The notes under the pieces: model-generated
Seen by the model: only the letters and a program-made list of their open reading frames with translations
Told to the model about the DNA's origin: nothing
Database searches by the model: none
NCBI RefSeq assembly: GCF_004331995.1
Contig: NZ_SJDT01000004.1
Coordinates: 186,001-250,000, forward strand
Direction of reading: 5' to 3'
DNA from: Arcanobacterium bovis
GTDB lineage: Bacteria; Actinomycetota; Actinomycetes; Actinomycetales; Actinomycetaceae
DNA length: 64,000 nt
Program-made: the position numbers and the translations under genes
Shown here: positions 28,736-37,997 of the stretch, piece after piece
How the letters are laid out: each line of letters begins with the position of its first letter
Position numbering within the stretch: position 1 is the first letter of the stretch

Positions 28736-30060
28736 CGTAACATTCCTTCCCATAATTCCACGAAATTTGGAAGCGTTTTCGAGGTGGTCTCAATGTTATT
28801 TACGCTCACTCCAGGCACTCGCAAGCCCACAATGGCGGCAAAGGTCGCCATGCGATGATCGGCATAAGATTCGAGGTGAGCGGCGTGCATAACCTTATTG
28901 TGGCAGTTGGCAGGCTCAATTACTAAATCATCGCCCACGATGTGAGCTTCGCACCCAAGCTTTGAGATTTCAGTGCAAAGAGCTGCGAGTCGATCAGTTT
29001 CGTGCCCGCGTAGCTGACCAATATCGCGCAGTGCTGAAGGAGAATCCGCAAAACACGCAACCGCCGCTACTGTAGGAACGAGTTCACCGACGTCGTGAAA
29101 ATTCATGTCGATTCCGCGGATCTTTTCCGGACCTGTAAGCTCAAGTACGCCGCAAGCAGCTGAATTTTGCTGGTGGAAAACGCACTGAGCACCCATCAAC
29201 TCGAATATGCGCACAAACTCGCGTCCGGGCTGCGTGGTCGATACCGGCCAAAAGGGGATATGCACGCAGCCGTGCGTGACCATCGCGGCAGCTAGGAATG
29301 GGCCGGCATTCGAGAGATCGGGTTCAACCGTTACATTAGCTTGTTGAATTGACCCAGGCTCAACGCGCCAGTGATTAGGCGCTTCGTGCACGATCACACC
29401 AGCTTGACGCAATAGATCAATGGTCATGGCGATATGCGGCATAGAGGGGAGCGCGCCGCCGTCGTGATAAATATCGATGCCGCCCTCGAAACGTGCTCCA
29501 GCCAGTAACAATGCAGATACGAATTGCGACGACGCCGAGGCGTCAATCCGCACGCTACCTCCGTGGCGACGGTGTGCGCCCTGGATGCGAAGGGGTAAGG
29601 CGTCGCTAGCAGTCGCGACAGGCACGTCGAGCTGGCGTAACGCATCCACAATGGGAGTCATGGGCCGCAAGCGTGCCTGGGGATCGCCGTCGAGAACACT
29701 TTCGCCGTTGGCAAGCGCAACGAGCGGCGGAATAAAACGCATGACTGTGCCGGCGAGCCCGCAGTTAATGCGAGCACCATGCAAAGGCCGCGGCGTTACA
29801 ATCCAGGTAACTGTTTCGCCGTCGACTCTTTCCTCAATCGAGACTCCGAGCGCACACAGGGCTTGGCGCATGAGTTCAGTGTCGCGCGCCTGCAAAGGAT
29901 TTGCGATAACAACAGGCGCTTCGCTCAACGCCGCCAACACTAAATAGCGGTTCGTTAATGACTTCGACCCAGGTATGGCAACGTGTGCATCAATAGCGTG
30001 TGTATCAATGGGCTGCAAAGGCGAAGACTGTGAGATATGTGGCGCTTGCCAGATCGTCAA
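28732..30060 (-). CDS. aroA: 3-phosphoshikimate 1-carboxyvinyltransferase (EPSP synthase)
   Basis: This 442-residue enzyme joins PEP to shikimate-3-phosphate in the chorismate pathway. The shikimate-phosphate motif GSKSLTNRYLVLAAL is at about 31-45. LAGTVMRF (about 103) carries the PEP-site residues, and DLSNAGPF and ESYADHRMATFAA lie in the C-terminal half. It resembles the class I enzyme of actinobacteria. The gene overlaps the DoxX-like gene by four bases (ATGA) and rsgA at its end, forming a coupled DoxX-aroA-rsgA unit. Confidence 0.95.
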   Translation of the reverse strand: MTIWQAPHISQSSPLQPIDTHAIDAHVAIPGSKSLTNRYLVLAALSEAPVVIANPLQARDTELMRQALCALGVSIEERVDGETVTWIVTPRPLHGARINCGLAGTVMRFIPPLVALANGESVLDGDPQARLRPMTPIVDALRQLDVPVATASDALPLRIQGAHRRHGGSVRIDASASSQFVSALLLAGARFEGGIDIYHDGGALPSMPHIAMTIDLLRQAGVIVHEAPNHWRVEPGSIQQANVTVEPDLSNAGPFLAAAMVTHGCVHIPFWPVSTTQPGREFVRIFELMGAQCVFHQQNSAACGVLELTGPEKIRGIDMNFHDVGELVPTVAAVACFADSPSALRDIGQLRGHETDRLAALCTEISKLGCEAHIVGDDLVIEPANCHNKVMHAAHLESYADHRMATFAAIVGLRVPGVSVNNIETTSKTLPNFVELWEGMLR

Positions 30061-30569
30061 AGCTGAGCTCCCAGCTCTTTGACTTTCGTTTCAGCATGAG
30101 AAACGGTGTTTTCCACCGAGGTGGCGACGCCGTCCGACCATTTGTTGAGTCGCCACGCCAGCGATGGTTTTCCTTCGCGATCCGACGAAGCGATGAGCGC
30201 TCCACCGATTAATCCCGCCGCGCTCGCTAGGTTGAGGAAATCTTGGCGCTGTTCTTCACCGCGATGTTCCCAAAATGGGTTGTTGGCGAGTGCGAGTGGG
30301 ACATTCATGAACCCGAGAAGTGCTGCAGAAATTCGCGGAGCACGCGAGCGTGCCAAAGCGAGGCCACACGAAACCATGGCTATTCCCGTTCCGCGAGTAA
30401 CGGCGTCGGTCACTTCGGCAGATGGCGCTTTGACGCCGAACTGCTGCGCGAGATTATAAATTTTTTGGGCGCGCTCGCGGTGAGTATCCGGGCGAATTGC
30501 TGCATCGAGTCCCGCGAGAACGAATGGCGCAGCTAGCATCGGACGAGCGATTTTACGTAGGACACTCAT
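30057..30569 (-). CDS. DoxX-family membrane protein
   Basis: This 170-residue protein has an N-terminal ARPMLAAPFVLAGLDA segment typical of DoxX-family proteins and three to four hydrophobic stretches; the last, ASAAGLIGGALIASSDREGK, is followed by a soluble tail. The family's role is poorly defined (redox or stress related). ATG 30569 has GGAAG six bases upstream; the frame stays open to 30611. It is the first gene of the aroA-rsgA unit. Confidence 0.75.
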   Translation of the reverse strand: MSVLRKIARPMLAAPFVLAGLDAAIRPDTHRERAQKIYNLAQQFGVKAPSAEVTDAVTRGTGIAMVSCGLALARSRAPRISAALLGFMNVPLALANNPFWEHRGEEQRQDFLNLASAAGLIGGALIASSDREGKPSLAWRLNKWSDGVATSVENTVSHAETKVKELGAQL

Positions 30570-30607
30570 GGTACTTCCTTTTGTTTCGGGTAGTTGTAGA
30601 GAGTAGA

Positions 30608-30638
30608 GCACTACTGAGGAATGCTCTCTCAGTAGTGC
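30608..30638. terminator. Hairpin between the FadR-type regulator and the DoxX-like gene
   Basis: Perfect 11-bp inverted repeat GCACTACTGAG with a 9-nt loop, 76 bases past the regulator's stop on the minus strand. No U-run follows, so termination is only probable. It could also sit in the leader of the DoxX-like gene. Confidence 0.4.
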
Positions 30639-30714
30639 CTATTCTACGTCGATAGTGGGGACCAATGTGTATCAATAACGAAGGTTTGTATTATGCGGTA
30701 TTAATACAGGCGCC

Positions 30715-31500
30715 TTAGGAAAGAGGCTTGTTTTCGTTATCCTTGATGATCTGGTCAAGCGGCTGGTAGTGCTCATTGATTGCCTCAATGTACGCTTGAA
30801 GATCTCCCTTTTCGGCTGCGTCAAGCATTCGTTGATGAGACTCGGCAGTGTGAATGAGTCCGCGGGTATCTTTGCCCATGAGCTGTGGGATGATTGCCTG
30901 GTGTACTAGCCACATTGCTTGCATGAGTTGCTCGATAAGGTCGTTGTTCAACGATCTGAGCAGGGCAGTGTGGAAAGCAATATCTTCATTCGGAAATAGC
31001 TCGTTGTTTTGTGCTTTGCGAGTCATTTCTGACACAAGCTCGGAGAGATGAGGATTTGACGTGCCTTTCATATTGGTCACGATCTCCTCGGCTACTCCTA
31101 AATCGAGAAAACGGCGTGTGGCTACGATACTGCGCAGAGAGCGAGTGCCTTGCGTGTGATCGAGTGCGTTTTTGAGTACCAGCGTTTCGACGAGCGGTTG
31201 CATCGACATTTGCCCAACTACCGAGCCACGTCCTTGCCGAACGGAGATAATATCCAGCGCTTCGAGCTTTCGTAGAGCTTCGCGCACAGAAGATCGTGAG
31301 ACGCCCAGATCGGCACAGAGCTTTGCTTCAGTGGGAAGTGGGTCGCCAGTGGTGAGTTGGTGCCTCAAAATATAGGCTTTGATCGCATCCATGGTTGCAT
31401 CTAGCCTGTTCACAGCCAATATATTGGAATTTTCATCAGCAGTGAAATTCGGTCGCAAGTAATCTGCTGTTACCACTTGCTTAAATTTGTCAGACATCAT
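30715..31500 (-). CDS. FadR/GntR-family regulator, probable NanR-like repressor
   Basis: This protein of about 260 residues has an N-terminal winged helix (LPTEAKLCADLGVSRSSVRE, then ALRKLEALDIISVRQGRGS) and a C-terminal all-helical FCD ligand domain. It is divergent from the sialic acid operon, so it probably represses it and responds to a sugar acid or sugar phosphate; this is inferred from position. The frame is open to 31539, but ATG 31500 (or the next codon, 31497) lies exactly six bases after a TATACT box with a GTGACA -35, suggesting a leaderless message. Confidence 0.85.
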   Translation of the reverse strand: MMSDKFKQVVTADYLRPNFTADENSNILAVNRLDATMDAIKAYILRHQLTTGDPLPTEAKLCADLGVSRSSVREALRKLEALDIISVRQGRGSVVGQMSMQPLVETLVLKNALDHTQGTRSLRSIVATRRFLDLGVAEEIVTNMKGTSNPHLSELVSEMTRKAQNNELFPNEDIAFHTALLRSLNNDLIEQLMQAMWLVHQAIIPQLMGKDTRGLIHTAESHQRMLDAAEKGDLQAYIEAINEHYQPLDQIIKDNENKPLS

Positions 31501-31506
31501 ACGATA

Positions 31507-31535
31507 AGTATACCGACCGGAACTCCCGGTGTCAC
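31507..31535 (-). promoter_or_regulatory. Promoter of the FadR-type regulator, leaderless, with a possible operator
   Basis: On the minus strand GTGACA (31530-31535), a 17-nt spacer and TATACT (31507-31512), then six bases and ATG. The spacer holds the inverted repeat ACCGG-N5-CCGGT (31517-31531), a plausible operator. It lies within the divergent gap, just upstream of the GGAGAGG of the binding-protein gene. Confidence 0.55.
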
Positions 31536-31554
31536 TCAAAGGAGAGGACAGATT

Positions 31555-33123
31555 ATGCGTCTTTCAAAACGTTTGGCAAAAGTATCGGCCATTGTTGGTG
31601 CTGCTGCACTTGCGCTTTCAGCGTGTGGCGGCGGTTCTAGCGATGCCAAAAAGACTTCTGCGGACAACGGAAAGCCAAGTGGTCAGATCAACCTCGGTGT
31701 TGCATACGAAACCACGAACTACCACCCCTCAACAACGTCGTCTGCCCTCGCTATGGGTACGAACTGGCACGTAGTTGAAGGACTGTACGAATTCGACATG
31801 GCAACCTACAAGGTGTACCCAGCTCTTGCAAAGGGTGAACCGAAGAAGGTTTCCGATACCGAATACGAAATCACACTCCGTGATGGTGCAAAATTCTCCG
31901 ATGGAACGCCTGTAAAGGCTGAGGATGTTGTTGCCTCTTACGGGCGCACCACTGGTGAGAAGTCGATTTACAAGCAGTTCTTCACCTTCGTTGACTCAGT
32001 GAAGGCTAAGGACGAGAAGACTGTTGTTGTCAAGCTCAAGTTCCCATTCGGAACGCTTAAAGAGCGCCTCGTTGATGTCAAGATTGTTCCTGCCAAGGTG
32101 AGCGATGCCGATCTGACTGCAAAGCCAATTGGATCGGGTCCATTCAAGTACGAGGCTATCTCCAATACGCAGATCACCGCAGTGCCGAACGAGCACTACA
32201 ACGGTTCGATGCCTGCTCGCGTTGAGAAGATGCAGTGGAGCATCCTCAAGGATGACTCCGCACGCCTCGCAGCAGCTATCGGCGGCACGATCGACATTAT
32301 GGAAGCAGTTCCAGCTCCATCAATCGACAAGCTCAAGGCAGCTGGCTGGAAGGTTGAGGAAGTTCAGGGTTACAACAACCCATTCTTGATGTTCAACACC
32401 AAGAAGGCTCCTTTCAACAATCCAAAGGTTCGCCAAGCATTCCACTACGCAATCAACACCGAAAAGCTCATTGATTCTGCTATGAATGGCAAGGCAACTG
32501 CTGCCAAGTCTTTCTTGCCAGAAACCAATGGTGCATTCAAGGAAGCAAAGGTTCAGTACAAGTACGATCAAGCTAAGGCTAAGGAACTTCTCGCCTCAGC
32601 AGGTGTAAACAGCCTCGAAATGACGCTCGTTACCACTGACCACCCATGGATTGCTAACCTCGCTCCACAGATCAAGTCCGATCTTGAAGCAGTTGGTATC
32701 AAGGTGAACATCAAGTCGCAGGCTTCGGCTGATGTCTACGCAAACTACGCTGACAATCCAAACTCGAACTACGACGCGATCGTCGCTCCTGGTGATCCAT
32801 CCGTATTCGGCGTCGATCCTGGCATCATCGTTAACTGGTGGTACGGAGACAACGTATGGACCAAGCAGCGTGACGCATGGCAGGTTTCTGCACCAGACAA
32901 GTTTGCAGCGCTTCAGAAGCTCGCTTTGGAAGCTAGCCAAGCAACAGGCGATGCCGCCAAAGAGAAGTGGGGCGAAGTTCAGGACATGATCTCGGAAGAA
33001 GTGCCACTCTACCCACTCTTCCACCGCGTGATGATCACCGCCTACAACCCGAAGAAGCTCATGGATGTCAAGCCAATTGGCACCACTGGCCTTGAGGTTG
33101 TTGGAGTCTCGGCTGCCAAGTAA
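31555..33123 (+). CDS. ABC transporter substrate-binding lipoprotein, family 5 (probable sialic acid uptake)
   Basis: This 522-residue extracellular lipoprotein has a lysine/arginine-rich signal peptide and lipobox LSAC with Cys24 as lipid anchor, then a Gly/Ser linker. The body has family-5 (peptide/nickel/opine) features such as ITLRDGAKFSDGTPVKAEDV and PLYPLFHRVM. Family-5 binding proteins include known sialic acid importers, and every enzyme gene downstream is for sialic acid, so that is the likely ligand. ATG 31555 has GGAGAGG seven bases upstream. The strong optimal-codon bias by eye suggests high expression. Confidence 0.85.
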   Translation: MRLSKRLAKVSAIVGAAALALSACGGGSSDAKKTSADNGKPSGQINLGVAYETTNYHPSTTSSALAMGTNWHVVEGLYEFDMATYKVYPALAKGEPKKVSDTEYEITLRDGAKFSDGTPVKAEDVVASYGRTTGEKSIYKQFFTFVDSVKAKDEKTVVVKLKFPFGTLKERLVDVKIVPAKVSDADLTAKPIGSGPFKYEAISNTQITAVPNEHYNGSMPARVEKMQWSILKDDSARLAAAIGGTIDIMEAVPAPSIDKLKAAGWKVEEVQGYNNPFLMFNTKKAPFNNPKVRQAFHYAINTEKLIDSAMNGKATAAKSFLPETNGAFKEAKVQYKYDQAKAKELLASAGVNSLEMTLVTTDHPWIANLAPQIKSDLEAVGIKVNIKSQASADVYANYADNPNSNYDAIVAPGDPSVFGVDPGIIVNWWYGDNVWTKQRDAWQVSAPDKFAALQKLALEASQATGDAAKEKWGEVQDMISEEVPLYPLFHRVMITAYNPKKLMDVKPIGTTGLEVVGVSAAK

Positions 33124-33168
33124 CCCAATCGGGTCAAATCTCCTGCCAGTATTGGCGATTGTGTAATC

Positions 33169-33204
33169 GTTGAGGAGGGACAGCACGTCCTGTCCCTCCT
33201 CAAC
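33169..33204 (+). terminator. Hairpin between binding-protein and permease genes
   Basis: Perfect 15-bp stem GTTGAGGAGGGACAG with a 6-nt loop and no U-run. Placed 45 bases after the binding-protein stop, it probably acts as a partial terminator or a 3' mRNA stabiliser that keeps the binding protein in excess over the membrane parts. Confidence 0.55.
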
Positions 33205-33241
33205 TGCGCTAAGAAACAGAAAATAGGAAGAATGAGGATCC

Positions 33242-34192
33242 ATGAATAATCTTCTTCGACTCTTAGGACGAAGGCTTATTGCTCTCCCAATTATGGTGCT
33301 GGGCGTAACCATCCTCGTCTTTTTCATCATGGCCCTTTCGCCAATTGATCCGGCGTACACGGCGCTTGGTGAAAATGCCACACCTGATGCGCTTGAAGCA
33401 TTCAGGCAAAGTCAAGGACTCAACGACCCGATCTTGGTTCAGTACGGGCACTATATCGTCAATATGCTCCACGGTGATCTCGGAATCTACGGTGTTGGCG
33501 AGACTAACCGCGTGACCGATCTCGTGGGTCAAGCTCTGCCTGTGACTCTGCAACTGACTTTCTTTGGTCTGTTCTTGGCAGTGCTTGTGGCTTTCCCACT
33601 CGGCATTCTCGCTGCAATCTATCGTGATCGTTGGCCAGATCAAGTGATCCGTATTCTTTCTGTTGTGTGCATTGGAACGCCGTCATTCTGGCTCGCTGTG
33701 TTGCTCGTGCTCGCATTTGTGGGAACCATCCCCGTCTCTGGTGACTTACCGGCGATGTCGGAAGATTTCGCTGGTTGGTTCATGCGAATGTTGCTTCCCG
33801 CCGTCGCCCTGGCTATTCCGGTGATCGGGCAGATGACGCGCGTCGTGCGTACCTCAATGGTGGAAGAACTCGACCGTGACTACGTACGCACCGCACTCGG
33901 CGCGGGCATCCCCAAGCATGTTGTGATCGGACGTAACGTACTGCGCAACGCGCTTATTACTCCGGTGACGGTACTCGGCCTGCGCGTCGGATATCTCATG
34001 GGTGGCGCCGTCGTGATCGAAATTATTTTCTCCATCAATGGAATGGGTCAAGTTCTTATTAAAGGCATCCAAAACAACTGGGTGAACTTGGTTCAAGGAG
34101 GAGCCCTCGTGGTGGCTATCGCGTTCATTATCGTGAACATTATCGTCGATATGCTCTACCTCCTCATCAATCCACGAATTAGGTCGGTGTAG
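33242..34192 (+). CDS. ABC transporter permease, DppB type
   Basis: This 316-residue membrane protein has six predicted helices and the permease loop EELDRDYVRTALGAGIPKH (about 202-220), the EAA-type contact with the ATPase. The N-terminus (RLLGRRLIALPIMVLGVTI) and QSQGLNDPILVQY match the DppB/OppB group. ATG 33242 has GAGGA three bases upstream. It pairs with the permease half of the next gene. Confidence 0.92.
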   Translation: MNNLLRLLGRRLIALPIMVLGVTILVFFIMALSPIDPAYTALGENATPDALEAFRQSQGLNDPILVQYGHYIVNMLHGDLGIYGVGETNRVTDLVGQALPVTLQLTFFGLFLAVLVAFPLGILAAIYRDRWPDQVIRILSVVCIGTPSFWLAVLLVLAFVGTIPVSGDLPAMSEDFAGWFMRMLLPAVALAIPVIGQMTRVVRTSMVEELDRDYVRTALGAGIPKHVVIGRNVLRNALITPVTVLGLRVGYLMGGAVVIEIIFSINGMGQVLIKGIQNNWVNLVQGGALVVAIAFIIVNIIVDMLYLLINPRIRSV

Positions 34193-34194
34193 TG

Positions 34195-36246
34195 ATGAGC
34201 AAGCAAGCGAAGCTAAATAAACTTACCCAACAAGGTGTGCGTTTTAGCCGTATTCGGAATATGAGCCTAGGCGCGAAAATTGCGATGGTAGTTCTGTCGC
34301 TGGTGGCGGTGATCTCGGTGATTGCCCCGCTGATTGCGCCGTACAACCCAGAACAGATCTTCGAGCCGTGGGTTGCGCCTAACGGTGAACACATTTTCGG
34401 CACCGATCATGTTGGCCGCGATATTCTCAGCCGTATCCTTTACGGCGGCCGTTTCTCGCTCATTATCGGCCTATGCGCCACGTTGATTGCACTGCTTATC
34501 GGCTCGATCATCGGTTCGGTGGCGGCGGTTGTGCGCAAGTCCTTCTCCGAAGTGATTATGCGAATCCTCGACATAGTCATGGCTGTACCAGGCATCGCAC
34601 TGGCAGCGGTAACGGTACTAGTGTTTTCCAAGCGCCTTGAGGCCGACGATACTGTTGGTATCTTGACGGTGATTGTGTTTTCGATTGCCTTCGTTTACAT
34701 TCCTCAGCTTGCTCGAATTGTGCGTGCGAATGTGATGAGCGCATACGGTGAGGACTACGTACGAGCAGTGATTGTGTCGGGCGCTCGCGCTCCGTGGATT
34801 CTGTTCAAGCACGTGATCCGCAACTGTGCAGCTCCAGTGCTGGTATTTGCTACGGTGCTGGTTGCCGATGCGATTATTCTCGAAGCTTCCTTGACCTTCA
34901 TCGGTTCTGGTCTCCAATCGTCGATGGTTCCTACCTGGGGCAACGTACTTTCCGACGCCTCCGCGAACATGTCGGTCATGCTCGGAAACTGGTGGACGGC
35001 GCTCTTCCCAGGCCTCTTCATCATGGTCACCGTGCTGTGCCTCAATATCCTTTCCGAGGGTATTACTGACGCAATGGTTGCCGCGCCGAGCGGTGGAAAG
35101 CTCACGGACGCGCCGGCGTCGGACTCCAAGCGAGAGGCTGATCGTTTGCTGCTCGATCCGCGCCGCGCCTACGCTGAGCAGGCTGAATCCTTGCAAGCAC
35201 GTATTGATGCGCTCAAGGCTGTTGAAATGCAACGTACCGACCGTTTCATTGCCGACGCCGGTCGCGAACCATTGTTGGAAGTGCGTCACCTTTCGATCAA
35301 ATTCCCACGTCACGGCGATGTCAATGTGGTTGACGACGTCTCCTTCTCGGTGCGCCCAAGTGAGACGATGGGTCTTGTGGGTGAGTCTGGTTGTGGTAAA
35401 TCGATTACTGCGCTGTCGATCATGGGCTTAATTGATCCCCGTGCGCAGATTAGCGGCGAAGTGTTCTACGAGGGCAAAGACCTGCTCAAGATGTCCGCCG
35501 CTGAGCGCCAAGCGCTACTGGGACACGAGATGGCGATGATTTACCAGGACGCTCTGTCCTCGCTCAATCCGGCAATGCTGATTAAGTCGCAGCTCAAGCA
35601 GCTCACTTCGCGTGGCGGTACCCGCACAGCAGAAGAATTGCTTGAACTCGTGGGTCTCGACCCGAAGCGCACCCTTGAATCGTATCCGCATGAACTTTCG
35701 GGAGGTCAGCGCCAGCGCGTGCTAATTGCAATGGCTTTGACGCGCGATCCGAAGCTGATCATCGCAGACGAACCGACCACTGCTCTGGACGTGACCGTTC
35801 AGAAACAGGTTATCGCCCTGCTCAATGAGCTACGTGAGAAGCTTGGTTTTGCAATGATCTTCGTTTCGCACGATCTCGCCCTGGTGGCTGAGGTAGCTCA
35901 TCACATTACGGTGATGTACGCAGGCCAGGTTGTGGAGCAAGCTCCAACCGCAGAGCTCCTCACTAATCCAGTTCATGAATACACACGCGGACTGCTCGGT
36001 GCTGTGCTTTCCATCGAATCTGGTTCGGGTCGTTTGCATCAAGTACCAGGTACCGTGCCATCTCCGAAGGACTTCCCGCCAGGAGACCGATTCTCGCCGC
36101 GATCTTCGCATCCTGATTACGGCTACGATATTCGGCCGGTGCTCAAAGAAGTATCTCCAGATCACTTCTACGCAGCGTTGCCGCCACGTGGAGCCCATGC
36201 AATCCTCACACCGGAGCGCACAGAAACTGCGGAGGAACAGAAATGA
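34195..36246 (+). CDS. Fused ABC permease (DppC type) and ATPase (DppD type)
   Basis: This 683-residue fusion has an N-terminal permease (residues 1-300) with helices from about 23 and the loop SAYGEDYVRAVIVSGARAP. After a charged linker rich in Arg/Ala (about 305-355) comes a complete ATPase: Walker A GESGCGKS (about 396), signature LSGGQRQR (about 501), Walker B LIIADEPTTALD, and the oligopeptide-transporter C-terminal extension. No frameshift is needed, so the fusion is real. Similar fusions occur in other actinobacterial peptide-type importers. A GTG one codon earlier (34192) is an equally possible start. Confidence 0.92.
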   Translation: MSKQAKLNKLTQQGVRFSRIRNMSLGAKIAMVVLSLVAVISVIAPLIAPYNPEQIFEPWVAPNGEHIFGTDHVGRDILSRILYGGRFSLIIGLCATLIALLIGSIIGSVAAVVRKSFSEVIMRILDIVMAVPGIALAAVTVLVFSKRLEADDTVGILTVIVFSIAFVYIPQLARIVRANVMSAYGEDYVRAVIVSGARAPWILFKHVIRNCAAPVLVFATVLVADAIILEASLTFIGSGLQSSMVPTWGNVLSDASANMSVMLGNWWTALFPGLFIMVTVLCLNILSEGITDAMVAAPSGGKLTDAPASDSKREADRLLLDPRRAYAEQAESLQARIDALKAVEMQRTDRFIADAGREPLLEVRHLSIKFPRHGDVNVVDDVSFSVRPSETMGLVGESGCGKSITALSIMGLIDPRAQISGEVFYEGKDLLKMSAAERQALLGHEMAMIYQDALSSLNPAMLIKSQLKQLTSRGGTRTAEELLELVGLDPKRTLESYPHELSGGQRQRVLIAMALTRDPKLIIADEPTTALDVTVQKQVIALLNELREKLGFAMIFVSHDLALVAEVAHHITVMYAGQVVEQAPTAELLTNPVHEYTRGLLGAVLSIESGSGRLHQVPGTVPSPKDFPPGDRFSPRSSHPDYGYDIRPVLKEVSPDHFYAALPPRGAHAILTPERTETAEEQK

Positions 36247-37049
36247 CGAATACACAACCAATTATCGACCTTCAAAATGTTGAAGTGAGTTTCAAAACTC
36301 GCACCGGCACAATCTTCAAGCCCAACACGATTAAGGCTGTGCGCGGCGTCAATATGCAGCTGTTCCCAGGTGAAACGCTCGGTATTGTAGGCGAGTCTGG
36401 TTGCGGCAAATCAACCACAGCGAATGTGATGTGTGGTTTGCAAGCGCCTACTGCCGGAAAAGTCTTTTTCAAAGGCATGGAAGTGACCAAGCGCAGCGCG
36501 GAGAATCGCCGGCAGATTGGTCGTGTTGTCTCGGTAGTTTTCCAAGATCCTGCGACGGCGCTCAACCCGCGTATGTTGGTGCAAGACCAGCTGGCGGACC
36601 CGTTGCGTGTACACAAGATTGGCACAGAGGCTGATCGCATGAAGCGGGTGGAGGAATTGATCTCGATGGTGGGGTTGCCTAGCTCAGCTCTTGATGCTCT
36701 GCCTGGTCAGCTCTCAGGTGGTCAGCGTCAGCGCGTGGCAATTGCTCGTGCCTTGGCTATTCGCCCAGATGCAATCATCGCCGACGAGCCTACCTCGGCT
36801 CTCGACGTGTCAGTTCGCGCCCAGATTCTCAATCTTTTGACGGATCTCAAACGCGATTTGGGACTCGCGATGGTGTTCATCTCGCATGATATCCAGACGG
36901 TGCGCTACGTATCGGATCGGATCGCCGTCATGAATGCTGGCAAGGTCGTGGAAGAAGGCCCAGCAGCGCAGCTCCTCAATAATCCTCAAGACCCTTATAC
37001 CCAAAAACTCTTGGGTGCAGCGCCTTCATTGCTTCACCCAGTACTCTAA
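36243..37049 (+). CDS. ABC transporter ATPase, DppF type
   Basis: This 268-residue ATPase has Walker A GESGCGKSTT (about 57-66), Q-loop FQDPATALNPRM, signature LSGGQRQRV (about 158) and Walker B IIADEPTSALD. The C-terminal AAPSLLHP tail is typical for the DppF/OppF partner. It overlaps the fused gene by four bases (ATGA). Together the genes from 31555 to 37049 form one complete importer. Confidence 0.92.
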   Translation: MTNTQPIIDLQNVEVSFKTRTGTIFKPNTIKAVRGVNMQLFPGETLGIVGESGCGKSTTANVMCGLQAPTAGKVFFKGMEVTKRSAENRRQIGRVVSVVFQDPATALNPRMLVQDQLADPLRVHKIGTEADRMKRVEELISMVGLPSSALDALPGQLSGGQRQRVAIARALAIRPDAIIADEPTSALDVSVRAQILNLLTDLKRDLGLAMVFISHDIQTVRYVSDRIAVMNAGKVVEEGPAAQLLNNPQDPYTQKLLGAAPSLLHPVL

Positions 37050-37058
37050 GGAGAAATC

Positions 37059-37973
37059 ATGAATGCACCGTTGCGTGGCGTTGTTCCACCGCTTGCGGTT
37101 CCACTAAAAAATCAAGAAATCGATGTTCCATCGCTTGAGCGCAACCTCAATCGTATGATTGAGGCCGGTATTCACGGTATTTTCGTGCTCGGTTCGACAG
37201 GCGAAGTTGCCTTCTCCACCGCGCAGCGTCGTGGTGAAGTACTCGAGCACACGATGCGGATCGTTAACGGTCGTATCCCAGTGATTGCAGGCGTCATCGA
37301 TACCGAGACCAGTCGTGTGATCGAGCATATTCGCCAGGCGGAGAGCTATGGGGTAGACGGCGTTGTTGCCACAGCTCCTTTCTACGCGCTGCAAGGAATG
37401 GCTGAAGTTGAGCGTCATTTCCGTCTCTTGCACGAGGCAACTGACCTGCCAATTTGGGCTTACGATATTCCAGTTTGTGTTCACACTAAGCTCCCGCCAC
37501 AGCTATTGGTACAGCTTGGCAAGGAAGGCGTGCTTGCTGGTGTGAAGGATTCTTCGGGCGACGACGTCTCCTTCCGTTTCTTGGTGCGGATGAACGAAGA
37601 AGCCGGACATCCATTGCAGCTGCTCACTGGCCATGAAGTAGTGGTTGACGGTGCGTATCTCTCGGGTGCGGACGGCTCGGTGCCAGGCCTGGGCAACGTA
37701 GATCCACATGGATATGTGCGCCAGTGGGACGCATATCAGCGTGGCGATTGGGAAGCAGTGCGAGCTGAACAGGATCGTTTGGCAGATCTCATGACGATCG
37801 TTATGGTGCATGGCGTGCAAGGATTTGGCGCTGGTGTTGGCGCATTCAAGACAGCGCTCATGCTGATGGGTGAATTTGAAAGCAACGAGATGCCAGAGCC
37901 AGTTCAAGCATTGACCGGCGAAAACGTTGAGTGGGTGCGCAAGGTACTCCTCAAGACTGGCATGCTGAATTAG
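37059..37973 (+). CDS. nanA: N-acetylneuraminate lyase, DHDPS/NAL family
   Basis: This 304-residue class I aldolase has GSTGEVAFST (about 46-55), the catalytic tyrosine in YDIP (about 135-138) and the Schiff-base lysine in GVKDSSGD (about 163-170). The GSTGE form is more typical of NAL than of dihydrodipicolinate synthase (GTTGE). With nanK, nanE, nagA and nagB behind it, the lyase role (sialic acid to ManNAc plus pyruvate) is the best reading. A related 2-keto-acid aldolase is the alternative. AAGGAG precedes the ATG. Confidence 0.85.
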   Translation: MNAPLRGVVPPLAVPLKNQEIDVPSLERNLNRMIEAGIHGIFVLGSTGEVAFSTAQRRGEVLEHTMRIVNGRIPVIAGVIDTETSRVIEHIRQAESYGVDGVVATAPFYALQGMAEVERHFRLLHEATDLPIWAYDIPVCVHTKLPPQLLVQLGKEGVLAGVKDSSGDDVSFRFLVRMNEEAGHPLQLLTGHEVVVDGAYLSGADGSVPGLGNVDPHGYVRQWDAYQRGDWEAVRAEQDRLADLMTIVMVHGVQGFGAGVGAFKTALMLMGEFESNEMPEPVQALTGENVEWVRKVLLKTGMLN

Positions 37974-37997
37974 GCAAAAATCTTGGTATTACGCTGG

